This document shows positions 15,977-24,939 of a stretch of DNA of 64,000 bases, one piece after another. How positions within the stretch are numbered: the first letter of the stretch is position 1; each line of letters begins with the position of its first letter. Location of the stretch: assembly GCA_017546445.1 (NCBI GenBank), contig JAFYWX010000030.1, positions 1 through 64,000 on the forward strand, written 5' to 3'. This DNA comes from Akkermansia sp. GTDB lineage: Bacteria > Verrucomicrobiota > Verrucomicrobiia > Verrucomicrobiales > Akkermansiaceae. Below the pieces are notes generated by a model that was not told the origin of the DNA, searched no databases, and saw nothing but the letters and a program-made list of their open reading frames with translations. Both the position numbers and the translations under genes were made by a program.

Positions 15977-18058
15977 TTACTTGAGAATCATCTTGAAGTC
16001 TACCACCACAGCGCGGTCGGCGGTCACGAGAACCGGGTTGCCGTCAATGGCGGTGATTTCAGGAATTTCAAGCACGAGCTTCTGCACCTTGGCCAGGGTA
16101 TCGGCCAGCGGGCCTACGGCCTTGGGAGCCTCGCCGCGCACGCCGTTCAGGATGGTGCCGACCTTGGTCTCCTTGATCATGTCGGAGAAGTCATCGGTGG
16201 GCAGGATGCGCATGGTGGTGTCGCGCATCACTTCGGTGTACACACCGCCGGTGCCGAATACCATGACGCGGCCGAAGTTCTTGTCGGTGTTCACGCCGAT
16301 GATGGTTTCGGTGGCCTTGGTAATCATCTCCTGGATGAGCACGGAAGCGCCCTTGAGCTGGAACTTGGTGATGGAACCCCACAGACCTTCCCAGGCCTCG
16401 TTGAAGGAAGCCTCGTCATTGATGTTGAGGTAGATACCCTTCATTTCGGTCTTGTGCAGAGCATCGGGAGCGGAAAGCTTGAGCACCACAGCGTTCGGGA
16501 AGATGGTCTTGCAGAAGGCAAGGGCTTCTTCCTTATCGGTGAAGTTGCCGCACTTCGGGTAATCGATGCCGTAGTGGTCCATGAGCATGTTCACGGTCTC
16601 CTGGGGCAGGGAGGCGAGGCCGGCTTCCTTGGCGGAGGTCACGGCAGCCTTGATTTCGGCGGGAACTTCGCCGGTCTCGCAGGTGGCGAGCTTCTTGCCG
16701 CGGAAAGCCATCTGAGCCTTCAGCAGACCGAGCAGACGCACGATGTCGGCGGGGTACTCGTAGTTGAGAATCTTGGCCTCGTTGAGCAGCACGCGGCCTT
16801 CGTCCACGCGGGCACCACCCACGAAGGAGCAGTAGATGTTCACGTTCGGGTACTGGGGAGCCAGCTTGATGACGGCCTGGGCGGTCTCCGGGCATTCGGT
16901 CACGCGCTGGGGAGTCAGCAGAACGAGGATGTTCTTGTACTCGCCGCTCTCGCAGAGCACCTTCAGGGCAGCCTCGTAGCGGTCGGCCTTGGCGTCGCCC
17001 ACCACGTCGATGGGGTTGCCCAGGGAAGCCTCGGGGGTAAGCACGGCGCGCAGGGCAGCCTTGGTCTCATCGCTGGGGGGAGCCAGGTCCAGACCAGCCT
17101 CTTCGCAGAGGTCGGAGGTAAGCACGCCCACGCCACCGGCGTTGGTCAGCACGGCCACCTTGCCGTCGAACTGGTTGTGGTTGCAGTACTGCAGTACCTC
17201 AAGCAGACCGAAGAGTTCGCGGTCGTTGTAAGCCTGGATTGCGCCGGCACCCTGCAGGGCCATCTCCAGCACGCGGTAGTTCGGAGCCAGAGACCCGGTG
17301 TGGGAAAGGGAAGCGGCCTGGGCCTTGGCGCTCTTGCCGGGCTCCATGATCACGCAGGGCTTGGTGTCGGAAACTTCCTTAATCACCTTCAGGAATTCCT
17401 TACCGTTCTTGAGGGACTCCAGGTAGAACACGAAAGCGTTGGTGTTGGGGTCGTCCTTCAGAGCGGCCAGCAGCTTGTCCTCACCCATCACGGCCTTGTT
17501 GCCGATGGAGATGAAGTGAGAGAAGCCGATGCCCTTGCCGGCGGCCCAGTCCATGATGGCGGAGCAGTATGCGCCGGACTGAGACACAAAGGCCACGTTA
17601 CCGCGGGCGGGGAAACCGTCAGCGAAGGAGGCGTTCACGTTGTCGAAGGTGGAGATGTGGCCAAGGCAGTTCGGGCCAAGCAGGTTGATGCCGTTGTCCA
17701 TGCACTTCTGAGCGATGCGCTGCTCGAGCTCCTTCTCGCCCACTTCGCCGAAACCGGCGGTGATGATGGAGATATTCTTCGTGCCGTTGGTGATGCAGGC
17801 GTCAATCACGCCCTCAGTGAAACGGGCGGGCACCAGCACAACCACCAGGTCCATGGGCTCAGGCAGAGCGTCCACGCTGGCGTAGCAGGGCTTGCCGCAG
17901 AGTTCCTGACCGGCCATCTTGGGGTTGATGCCATAGAGGTTGCCCTTGTAGTCAGCAGAGATGATGTTGTTGAATACAACGGCGCCCAGCTTGGTGGGAT
18001 CGGCAGACACGCCGACTACTGCAATGCTCTTCGGATTGAAGAATGTTTTGAGTGACAT
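15977..18058 (-). CDS. ADP-forming acetate/acyl-CoA ligase (fused alpha-beta type)
   Basis: 693 residues. It interconverts acyl-CoA + ADP + phosphate and acid + ATP + CoA, giving substrate-level ATP from acetyl-CoA or other acyl-CoAs in fermentation. The domain order is an N-terminal CoA-binding domain (1-130, motif SIAVVGVSADPTKLG, then GPNCLG near 128), the succinyl-CoA-synthetase-like ligase domain with the phosphorylatable His253 in SLSHTGSLA, and a C-terminal ATP-grasp domain (about 465-693, ending VVVDFKMILK). This is the fused form of archaeal AcdA/AcdB. It has its own promoter and terminator. The 3' end was copied into the duplication at 15.1 kb. Substrate range cannot be read from sequence. 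Confidence 0.92.
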   Translation of the reverse strand: MSLKTFFNPKSIAVVGVSADPTKLGAVVFNNIISADYKGNLYGINPKMAGQELCGKPCYASVDALPEPMDLVVVLVPARFTEGVIDACITNGTKNISIITAGFGEVGEKELEQRIAQKCMDNGINLLGPNCLGHISTFDNVNASFADGFPARGNVAFVSQSGAYCSAIMDWAAGKGIGFSHFISIGNKAVMGEDKLLAALKDDPNTNAFVFYLESLKNGKEFLKVIKEVSDTKPCVIMEPGKSAKAQAASLSHTGSLAPNYRVLEMALQGAGAIQAYNDRELFGLLEVLQYCNHNQFDGKVAVLTNAGGVGVLTSDLCEEAGLDLAPPSDETKAALRAVLTPEASLGNPIDVVGDAKADRYEAALKVLCESGEYKNILVLLTPQRVTECPETAQAVIKLAPQYPNVNIYCSFVGGARVDEGRVLLNEAKILNYEYPADIVRLLGLLKAQMAFRGKKLATCETGEVPAEIKAAVTSAKEAGLASLPQETVNMLMDHYGIDYPKCGNFTDKEEALAFCKTIFPNAVVLKLSAPDALHKTEMKGIYLNINDEASFNEAWEGLWGSITKFQLKGASVLIQEMITKATETIIGVNTDKNFGRVMVFGTGGVYTEVMRDTTMRILPTDDFSDMIKETKVGTILNGVRGEAPKAVGPLADTLAKVQKLVLEIPEITAIDGNPVLVTADRAVVVDFKMILK

Positions 18059-18111
18059 GGTTGATTAGTTTTGGTTGAAAATTCAAAAGCCGGTATGCGG
18101 CTCCGCAGGTG

Positions 18112-18140
18112 ATTGTAACACTCAGCCCCGCCATTTGCAA
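18112..18140 (-). promoter_or_regulatory. strong promoter of the acyl-CoA synthetase gene
   Basis: Minus strand TTGCAA (18140-18135), 17-base spacer, TACAAT (18117-18112). It leaves a 5' leader of roughly 50 bases before the ATG at 18058. Confidence 0.75.
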
Positions 18141-18429
18141 GTATCTTTGGCCGATTTTGTTGAAGTTTTGCAGGAATTTGCATAATTAACATGCATATGC
18201 AGCGCTATTTTGATAGATTATACTGGGCTGCTTATCCGTTGTGTCCGATGATAACGCCTGTATCACAAAGCTGGAGTTTACTCTATATTCGCGGCGGGAG
18301 GAAGCTGGAATTTTTTTTCTCGAAGCACGGGACTTCAGTCCCGTAAATCATGGCGTTTTTTATCGGGACTGAAGTCCCGTGCTCCGATGGATTCCTTCGC
18401 CAAACTTGAATCTCTGATATGCCAATGTA
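18141..18429. repeat. intergenic region with hairpin element copy A (18320-18390)
   Basis: Between 18141 and 18319 nothing is recognised. At 18320-18390 lie two copies of the hairpin core ACGGGACT(T/G)(C/A)AGTCCCGT in opposite orientation, flanked by TCGAAGCAC and GTGCTCCGATG. This is a short version of the dispersed element also found at 32.7, 39.4 and 53.7 kb. A downstream partial flank (TCGCCAAACTTGA) follows. Confidence 0.75.
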
Positions 18430-18804
18430 TCAGTTCGCTTCCAGGCAGTATAAAGCACCTAAAAACAGGACAGCTTCCAGCAGGAAGAAGCCCAGGCATA
18501 CCATGCAGGCCTTGAGTACCTGCCGCCAGGGCAGGCCCCATGAGATGCGGGTCGCATAGAATGGCGCAATGAGCGCGGAGCAGAGCATGATGCTGCAGGC
18601 AAAGGCGATATCTACCTCAGTATTCCATATTAAGAGGATAAGAGGCGTGAGAATGAGGCCGCTCCACAGGAAATTGAGCGCGATTTCCATCCAGACAGGG
18701 CGTTTTCTGGCTGTGTCCGGCACGGTTCGCAAACCCAGCCATGGCGGAATACAGAGTGCCAGTAATAACAGAATTCCAATTAGGGAAAGGAAACTTACTG
18801 CCAT
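18430..18804 (-). CDS. small integral membrane protein, unknown function
   Basis: 124 residues with about four hydrophobic helices (4-24, 39-60, 66-85, 95-120) and short loops. No family recognised. It starts 6 bases after the ruvX stop and on the same strand, so it is probably the last gene of a manC-ruvX-membrane protein transcript. Confidence 0.65.
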   Translation of the reverse strand: MAVSFLSLIGILLLLALCIPPWLGLRTVPDTARKRPVWMEIALNFLWSGLILTPLILLIWNTEVDIAFACSIMLCSALIAPFYATRISWGLPWRQVLKACMVCLGFFLLEAVLFLGALYCLEAN

Positions 18805-18810
18805 GGCGGG

Positions 18811-19242
18811 TTAAAACTCCTCCAGCATCGGCGCCTGGGAATCCAGCCAGTTGTTCAGGATTTCCACCGCTGCGGCCTGGTCGATGATAGGCTTGAAATT
18901 CTTTGCTTTCTTGCCGGCCTGGTGCAGCTTTTCCTGTGCCACGGTGGTGGTCAGGTATTCATCCACGTAGATGAGCGGCAGCTCGGGCAGGCGGGTGCGC
19001 AGCTTTTCGCCGAAGGCGCGCACCTTGGCGCAGGCGGTGCCTTCGGTGCCATCCATGCGGAGCGGCAGCCCCAGCACCAGGGTGCGGATGCCGCGCTCCT
19101 TCACCAGCGTGGCGATGCGCTCCAGCGGCTCGGTTCGCTGCAGGTGAATGCTTTCCACCGGGTGTGCCAGAATACCGCAGGCATCCGTAGCGGCAATGCC
19201 GATGCGCGCTTCGCCGTAGTCTATGCCGAGGGCGGGGTGCAT
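18811..19242 (-). CDS. ruvX: putative Holliday junction resolvase RuvX/YqgF
   Basis: 143 residues with the RNase H-like fold of the YqgF family. The first catalytic Asp is in ALGIDYGEARIG, the glycine-rich strand LVLGLPLRMDGTEG is followed by the region with VDEYLTTTVA, and the C-terminus has the last acidic motif (IIDQAAAVEIL). In bacteria YqgF acts in 16S pre-rRNA 5' end maturation or junction resolution. The start codon overlaps the stop of manC (TGATG), so translation is probably coupled. Confidence 0.9.
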   Translation of the reverse strand: MHPALGIDYGEARIGIAATDACGILAHPVESIHLQRTEPLERIATLVKERGIRTLVLGLPLRMDGTEGTACAKVRAFGEKLRTRLPELPLIYVDEYLTTTVAQEKLHQAGKKAKNFKPIIDQAAAVEILNNWLDSQAPMLEEF

Positions 19243-20303
19243 CAGACCAGATTTTCCGGCAGGCCGGAGACGATGTTCTTAATTTTATCTGCCTCGCTGC
19301 GGCGGGCTACGAGCAGGGCATCGCCCGTATCAACCACGATGAGGTCATCCACTCCCACCAGGGCCACGCGCTTACCGGAATCGGTGAAGACGATGTTGTT
19401 ACCGGCCTGCACCTGGCTCAGCGGGCTGTTGCTCACGTTGCCACCCTCCTGCTGGGGCAGGTACTTGCCCACAGAAATCCAGGAGCCCACGTCATCCCAA
19501 TCGAAGGTGGCTTCGAAGTTCAGCACGCGGTCGGCCTTCTCCAGCAGGGCAAAGTCGATGGAAATGGGGGTGAGCTGCGGGAACTCATCGGTGATGAACT
19601 GCGGCAGGTCGGTGGCGGCGGTCAGCTTGTCGATGAAGCCGGCCAGCTCCGGGCTGTGGGCGGCCAGCTGGCTGCGCACGTGGGCCACGTTCCAGATGAA
19701 CATGCCGGCGTTCCAGGAGAAATTGCCGCTGGCCAGGTACCCGGCGGCGGTGGCGGCATCCGGCTTCTCGCGGAAGCGCACCACCTCGTAGCAGTTGTGG
19801 GTGAGGGCTGCGTCCTCCAGCTTGCCGGCGCGCTCAATATAGCCGTAGCTCGGGCATGCCCAGGTGGGTTTGATGCCGATGGTGATGAGGGCAGCCTCGC
19901 GGCCGGCCAGGGAAAGTGCATCTTCTGCCAGGGCGCGGAAGGCATCGTCATCCAGAATCAGCGAATCGCTGGGGATGATAATCATGTTGGCCTGCGGGTC
20001 GCGGGCGGCGATGAGGCCCACGCCCAGCGCCACGGCGGGCGCGGTGTCGCGGCGGGCGGGCTCGGCCACGATGTTGGCGGCGGGAAGCTCAGCAGCCTGG
20101 CGGCGCACCTCTGCTTCCTGCAGGTGGTTGGTGAGAATGAAAATGTTTTCTGCCGGCACAAGTCCCTTTACTCGGTCGATGGCCTGGCGCAGCATGGTGC
20201 CGCTGCCGAAAAGGTCGAGAAGCTGCTTGGGCTTGGCGTTGCGGGAAAGCGGCCAGAAGCGCGTGCCGCTGCCACCGGCGAGAATGAGGGCATAATTACT
20301 CAT
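19242..20303 (-). CDS. manC: mannose-1-phosphate guanylyltransferase
   Basis: 353 residues starting MSNYALILAGGSGTRFWPLS; an in-frame ATG 54 bases upstream is rejected because the nucleotide-binding motif would then be displaced. It makes GDP-mannose from mannose-1-phosphate and GTP for polysaccharides or fucose sugars. Seen are GGSGTRFWPLSR with KPKQ, the FREKPD active-site motif near residue 177, and C-terminal FDWDDVGSW. It has only the nucleotidyltransferase domain, without the mannose-6-phosphate isomerase domain of bifunctional enzymes. Together with glf at 53 kb it points to surface glycan synthesis. Confidence 0.93.
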   Translation of the reverse strand: MSNYALILAGGSGTRFWPLSRNAKPKQLLDLFGSGTMLRQAIDRVKGLVPAENIFILTNHLQEAEVRRQAAELPAANIVAEPARRDTAPAVALGVGLIAARDPQANMIIIPSDSLILDDDAFRALAEDALSLAGREAALITIGIKPTWACPSYGYIERAGKLEDAALTHNCYEVVRFREKPDAATAAGYLASGNFSWNAGMFIWNVAHVRSQLAAHSPELAGFIDKLTAATDLPQFITDEFPQLTPISIDFALLEKADRVLNFEATFDWDDVGSWISVGKYLPQQEGGNVSNSPLSQVQAGNNIVFTDSGKRVALVGVDDLIVVDTGDALLVARRSEADKIKNIVSGLPENLV

Positions 20304-20409
20304 GCACCAGAGTATACGCCTTTGCGTCCCCTGGGTCAAGCCTGGAAAAACGCGCATTCCGGCTCAAGAAATTGCTTCGAAATATACTGAAAATTGCCAC
20401 AGAAAAAGC

Positions 20410-20440
20410 TTGACACCCCCCCCTGTGAAAAGTATATGAT
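20410..20440 (+). promoter_or_regulatory. promoter with C8 tract in its spacer
   Basis: TTGACA (20410-20415) is followed by a run of eight C (20416-20423) and then TATATG (20433-20438, 17-base spacer) or TATGAT (20435-20440, 19-base spacer). Gain or loss of C residues would change the -35/-10 distance. The expected transcript starts near 20446, about 50 bases before the surface protein start. Confidence 0.7.
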
Positions 20441-20494
20441 ACGCTATACTGTCAGTGTTCTGGCGTGTTTTTTTATTACTCTCGTATACCAATT

Positions 20495-23350
20495 ATGAAA
20501 CGCACATTAGCCCTTTCTCTCATTCTGGCTGCGCTGCTCTCTCCTCTTCATGCAGCGGAGTGGAATTCCTCTACCTCTGGTGACCAGATAGTTGCCGAAA
20601 ATGTGACGGTGACAGATACCGCCAATGTAGGTAACATTACCTTCAATGGCGACTCCGTTGTATCCGGTTCCGGCAGCATCGGCGGCAGCGGCAATATCAC
20701 CGTGAACAGCGGTACCGTGGTGTTCGATGGTGTATCGAGGCCGAACAGCACGGGTAATATCACCATTGCATCCGGCGCTACTCTTGAAATCAAGAACGGT
20801 GCTAAGCTCCTGACAAACGGCTGGCACAATGCTTCTTCGGTTGTGACGGTGAATGGTACGCTGAAGGTGCAGTATCTTAACTACGGCGGCAGCCTGGGCA
20901 ACCTGCATGATAACATCGGCATGGAGAATTTCACCGAATCTCTTGTGGTGAATGGTGGTGGCCGCGTGGAAATCACGGAATCCGGCACGGCTACGATTGG
21001 TGCCCGCCTGAATGGCTGGGGGGCGTATTTCACCTTTGCCGTGGCTGCCGGTAAGGATTTTTCGTGGAATGCTTCAGCCAATGGCAGGGTTCTGACCCAT
21101 GATGGTGCCGGTAGTGTGCTGGTGCTGGAGGCTGGCGAGGGCGCCACCTTCACGCTGGGCAAGAATATCGGCACGGGCCTTTCGATTAACAAGAACGGGG
21201 CGGGCACCCTGGTGCTCAACAGTACACTTAATCTTGATGGCGGAAGACGCATCAACATCAATTCCGGCACGGTGAAGTTCGGCGATAGCGCCCGTATCAC
21301 CTCTGCTGGCGATGGCTTCTTTGTGGGAGCCGATGCTGCCATGGACCTGGACGGTAAGGGCGGTATCAGTGGCCAGGCTGTCACGGTGAATGGTGCTGTG
21401 CTGAACGGCCAGAACAATGAGATGAACATCACCCTTGGCAGCACGGGCTCCTTCAGCATTTCCGATGATGCTACTTCAGGTTATTACGGTACCATCGTTC
21501 TGGAAGAAGGTGCAGAAGTTGACCTGGGTGGCTATGCTTTCTATAACACCATTGATATTTCTGCCGGTGGCACCCTGCTGAATGCCACTAACCACCGCGG
21601 CACCATCATGCTGGGTGCGGATGAATATGGCGTGACCGCGCTGGATTCCGAGGCCCTGGCACAGTATTCCAGCAGCATTGCATCGACCGGCAGCATCGAA
21701 GTGAGCCTTTCGGAGGATACGGAATGCGCGGCCATGGATTTCACCCAGCTCAAGGGCCGCTTCTATGCCGACGACTCTGTTTCCATGGCCGGTTCGGGCG
21801 AAGAGGACCTGACGATTGACGGGTATACCACAGCCTACGGCGCAGTGAGTGCTCAGAATGGGGATATCACTATCTCCGATATCAACAATGTGACCCTGAG
21901 CAATAATGCCGCCACCGATGGAATGACGGAGGATTACCACCGCGCCGGTGCTCTGAGTGCTGCCGGTTCGGTGAGCATTGAGGCTGCGGGGGATGTCACC
22001 ATCTCCGGCAACTCCGCCTCTGTGCAGTCCACGGCTGCCGGTGCCATCTGGGCGGGCAGTGGGGATGTCACCATCACCGCCGCCAGCATTTCCATTACGG
22101 ATAACGCTGCTACCGATGGCGCATGCTCCGGCGGTGCCATCCGGAGCGACTGGGGGAGCATTTACCTCACCAGTGAGGAAGGTAACGTGGAAATCAGCGG
22201 TAACATGGCGGAGGAGAGCGGCGGCGCTCTGTATGGTGCCTCCAGTGTGGAAATCGTATCTGCTGCCGACATTGTGATTGCTGGCAATATGGCCACGATG
22301 AGTGATGGCGGTGCCATTTACAGCGATGGCGATGTGAGCCTGACTGCTGGTGAATCCGGCAGTATCTCTGTGACTGGCAACCTGGCTGGCGGCTATGGCG
22401 GCGCTATTTACAGCTACGGCACCGTGTATCTGGGTGGCAGCGCCATTGAGATGTCGGGCAACCACGCAGATGGTAGTGGCGGCGCTATTTTTGCGGATAG
22501 CGTGGTTATTTCTGCCGATGCAGGGGATATCATCTTCTCCGGCAATACGCAGGGTGATGGCGAGGCTAATGACATTGATTTGTACTACGGCTCGGCAGAC
22601 CTTTCCGCCTCCAGCGGCTATACTCTTGAGCTGCAGGGTGGCATCACCAACGCTGCGGAAATCAACGTTACCACGGATGAAGATTCCACCGTCAAGCTGG
22701 GCGGCACCAGCAGCACGGATTCGTTCAGCGTTACGGAGGGCCGCGTGGTGGGTATCTCCAACGAGGATGGTACCCCCGCCACCATCAACGTGAGCACGGC
22801 TGTGACCCTGGATTCCGCCTGCCTGCAGGATCTGGCCCTGGTGGCCGAAGGTGCTACGCTGGAAAGCTTTGAAAGCCTGTATATTTTCAATGATGTCTCA
22901 GTCATGGAGGTTGGCACTCTGGAATCTGATGCTGTGTGCATCACTTCCACGGCGCCCCTGCTGGATGGTTTTGTCTCCATTGAGGGTGACCTTTCCATCA
23001 GCCTGAGTGCTGATTTCCTGACGGGCGCTCTGGCTGCTGCAGAGGGTGGTGCGGTGGATATTGTGCTGACGCTCTGCCTGGATAGCTCCGAAATTGCTGA
23101 AGATGGCAGCTTCACCTTTACCCTGGATGATGCTACTGTAGCCCTGCTTGCAGACTACAATCTGCAGGAATACGGTTTCTACGATGCTGATGGAATTCTG
23201 CAGGACATGAGCAGCATCACGCTGACCGAGGCCGGTAACGTGGTCTTTGCCGTGAAGCAGATGTCCGGCCTGATTCCTGAGCCGACAACGACCACGCTCA
23301 GCCTGCTGGCTCTCAGCGCGCTGTGCTTGCGCCGCCGCCGTCAGAAATAA
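20495..23350 (+). CDS. Pmp-like beta-helical surface protein with PEP-CTERM tail
   Basis: 951 residues from MKRTLALSLILAALLSPLHA, a clear signal peptide; the ATG 30 bases upstream lacks support. The first half is Gly/Asn/Thr-rich beta-solenoid sequence. Around residues 470-690 there are at least six paired motifs like chlamydial polymorphic membrane proteins: SGGAI, SGGALY, DGGAIY, YGGAIY and SGGAIF alternate with ISGN, IAGN, VTGN, MSGN and FSGN. The C-terminus is IPEPTTTTLSLLALSALCLR plus an Arg-rich end, a PEP-CTERM-like sorting signal. Chlamydial Pmps are adhesins with an autotransporter barrel; here the barrel is replaced by a sorting tail. Probably surface exposed. The promoter has a C8 tract that may make expression variable. 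Confidence 0.8.
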   Translation: MKRTLALSLILAALLSPLHAAEWNSSTSGDQIVAENVTVTDTANVGNITFNGDSVVSGSGSIGGSGNITVNSGTVVFDGVSRPNSTGNITIASGATLEIKNGAKLLTNGWHNASSVVTVNGTLKVQYLNYGGSLGNLHDNIGMENFTESLVVNGGGRVEITESGTATIGARLNGWGAYFTFAVAAGKDFSWNASANGRVLTHDGAGSVLVLEAGEGATFTLGKNIGTGLSINKNGAGTLVLNSTLNLDGGRRININSGTVKFGDSARITSAGDGFFVGADAAMDLDGKGGISGQAVTVNGAVLNGQNNEMNITLGSTGSFSISDDATSGYYGTIVLEEGAEVDLGGYAFYNTIDISAGGTLLNATNHRGTIMLGADEYGVTALDSEALAQYSSSIASTGSIEVSLSEDTECAAMDFTQLKGRFYADDSVSMAGSGEEDLTIDGYTTAYGAVSAQNGDITISDINNVTLSNNAATDGMTEDYHRAGALSAAGSVSIEAAGDVTISGNSASVQSTAAGAIWAGSGDVTITAASISITDNAATDGACSGGAIRSDWGSIYLTSEEGNVEISGNMAEESGGALYGASSVEIVSAADIVIAGNMATMSDGGAIYSDGDVSLTAGESGSISVTGNLAGGYGGAIYSYGTVYLGGSAIEMSGNHADGSGGAIFADSVVISADAGDIIFSGNTQGDGEANDIDLYYGSADLSASSGYTLELQGGITNAAEINVTTDEDSTVKLGGTSSTDSFSVTEGRVVGISNEDGTPATINVSTAVTLDSACLQDLALVAEGATLESFESLYIFNDVSVMEVGTLESDAVCITSTAPLLDGFVSIEGDLSISLSADFLTGALAAAEGGAVDIVLTLCLDSSEIAEDGSFTFTLDDATVALLADYNLQEYGFYDADGILQDMSSITLTEAGNVVFAVKQMSGLIPEPTTTTLSLLALSALCLRRRRQK

Positions 23351-23382
23351 CATTCTTCTCAACAACCAAACTTATACGACAT

Positions 23383-24858
23383 ATGAACAAGTACTTCTAT
23401 CTTCTCCCCATGCTGAGTCTGCCGCTGCAGGCTCTCACCGTGGAAACCCGTGCCACGCACGGTGTGTTCTACGCTGGTGTTGAAAAGCAGGCCTGCCTGC
23501 AGATTAAGGTGGATGCCGATGCCGCTGATGTGGGTAAGAAAATCACTTCTTTCAGCTTCACTACCGGTAAGACCTCCAAGGCTGCGGATATTACCAAGGC
23601 ACGCCTTTACAAGAGCACCGAGAACGCCTTTACCCTGAACACAGGTGATCTGAATCGTCGCGCTGTTGAGCTTGCCACAGGTTCTGCCAGCAGTGGCAAG
23701 GTGACCTTTGCAACCGATATCTCCATTGCATCGGCCGGCACCAGCTATTACTGGCTGGCCTACGACATTGCTTCCAGCGCCAAGGGCAACAACAAGATTG
23801 ATGCCGTGTGCTCCGCTGTGAAGGTGGGGGGCAAGGATGTGAAGGCCACGGCCAGGATGGGCGAGTATGTGAAGGAACGCGTGTATGGTACGGTGTATCC
23901 CTTCAAGAACCGCATTGTGCCGTATTATCGCACCGTGTGGATTAGCGAATGGAATGCCAACCACCTGAATGCCACTCATTTCAAGAGCTTCACGGATATC
24001 ATTCATTTCGGTTATTCTCTGAACGCTGATGGTACGGTGGCAAACCAGTGGTACCATGCGGGCGTGGCCGATCCCATGGCTTACGCCAAGGGTGCCCGTG
24101 AGAAGTTGAAGTCCCTGCGTGGCTCCGCCAAATCCCGCATCATTGCCGGTTTCGGCCATGTGGATGATGGCCTGACCGCTTTCTATCGTAACAATACGGA
24201 CCGCAATGCCCGCAAGACCATGGCTAAGAATATGGCCAGGTATATTCTGGAAAGCGGTTATGATGGTATTGACATTGACTGGGAATACCCGGCAGAGAAT
24301 AGTTCCGAATGGGAGTATATGACCTTCCTTCTGGCCGACCTGCGCGACGAGCTGGCCGGTTCCGGCGTTTCGGTGAGCATTGCTGCGACGGTGTGGTATA
24401 TAGTGCCCTGGCACGATGTTTCTGACCAGGTGGACTTCCTTAACACCATGAGCTATGACCTGTCGACGGAAGATGAGCATTCTCCCATGTGGCTTCTGCA
24501 GAATGATGCTAACAAATGCCATAATTATCTGAAGATGCCCAAGAGCAAGATTGTGCTGGGGCTTCCGTTCTACACCAATCGTTTTAGGGCTCTCTGGGAC
24601 CAGGTGGGCTGGAACAGCGTGGTCAACGCTTATCCCAATCTTTCCCCGTCTGTCAATACGGCTCTCATGACGACCGGTAATGGTACAACCATGCATTCCT
24701 TCAACGGCGTGAACCTGATTAAGGATAAGTGCAAGTGGGTGAAGGATAATGGCTACGGCGGCGTGATGATCTGGGCTTATGATACCGACGTGCAGCTCAC
24801 GCACAAGATGTCGCTGGGCAAGGCCATGTATTCTGTCATCAAGCAGACAAAGCGTTAA
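23383..24858 (+). CDS. secreted glycoside hydrolase family 18 protein
   Basis: 491 residues from MNKYFYLLPMLSLPLQALTV. Residues about 20-150 resemble the beta-sandwich domain found N-terminally in sialidases (BNR-associated type). The GH18 TIM barrel follows (from about 185) with the catalytic DGIDIDWEYP (Asp294 to Glu301), where Glu301 should be the acid. Downstream are the barrel strands with QVDFLNTMSYDL and GVMIWAYDTD. GH18 enzymes cleave beta-1,4-GlcNAc linkages in chitin or in the chitobiose core of N-glycans (endo-beta-N-acetylglucosaminidases); in a mucosal organism the second is attractive but unproven. It starts 32 bases after the Pmp-like gene and ends at a strong terminator, so the two may be co-transcribed. 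Confidence 0.9.
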   Translation: MNKYFYLLPMLSLPLQALTVETRATHGVFYAGVEKQACLQIKVDADAADVGKKITSFSFTTGKTSKAADITKARLYKSTENAFTLNTGDLNRRAVELATGSASSGKVTFATDISIASAGTSYYWLAYDIASSAKGNNKIDAVCSAVKVGGKDVKATARMGEYVKERVYGTVYPFKNRIVPYYRTVWISEWNANHLNATHFKSFTDIIHFGYSLNADGTVANQWYHAGVADPMAYAKGAREKLKSLRGSAKSRIIAGFGHVDDGLTAFYRNNTDRNARKTMAKNMARYILESGYDGIDIDWEYPAENSSEWEYMTFLLADLRDELAGSGVSVSIAATVWYIVPWHDVSDQVDFLNTMSYDLSTEDEHSPMWLLQNDANKCHNYLKMPKSKIVLGLPFYTNRFRALWDQVGWNSVVNAYPNLSPSVNTALMTTGNGTTMHSFNGVNLIKDKCKWVKDNGYGGVMIWAYDTDVQLTHKMSLGKAMYSVIKQTKR

Positions 24859-24883
24859 TAAATAATTGATTTATTCTGATAAA

Positions 24884-24922
24884 CCTGGCGGGCGGGGAGG
24901 AATCCCCGCCCGGCAGGTCTTT
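24884..24922 (+). terminator. terminator after GH18 gene
   Basis: Stem CCTGGCGGGCGGGG (24884-24897) with CCCCGCCCGGCAGG (24904-24917), one mismatch, 6-base loop, followed by TCTTTT. Confidence 0.85.
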
Positions 24923-24939
24923 TAGGAAAACGGCATCCC

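Larger units (their letters stand above)
14310..16043 (-). repeat. tandem duplication: [CoA ligase 3' end + gene A + gene B] twice
   Basis: Reading the minus strand, the order is CoA ligase end, A (15495-15866), B (15151-15421), CoA ligase end fragment (15072-15150), A' (14629-15009), B' (14137-14586). The copied unit runs from TGCCG at 16039-16043 to TGCCG at 14310-14314, and the junction between the copies carries the same TGCCG at 15146-15150. Unit length is about 0.84-0.89 kb. Sequence divergence between copies shows the event is not recent. Confidence 0.75.

Noticed and set aside
16454..18055. 533-codon plus-strand open frame opposite the CoA synthetase
   Set aside because: Antisense shadow of a well-supported gene; low-complexity Gly/Val/His composition, no family motif.
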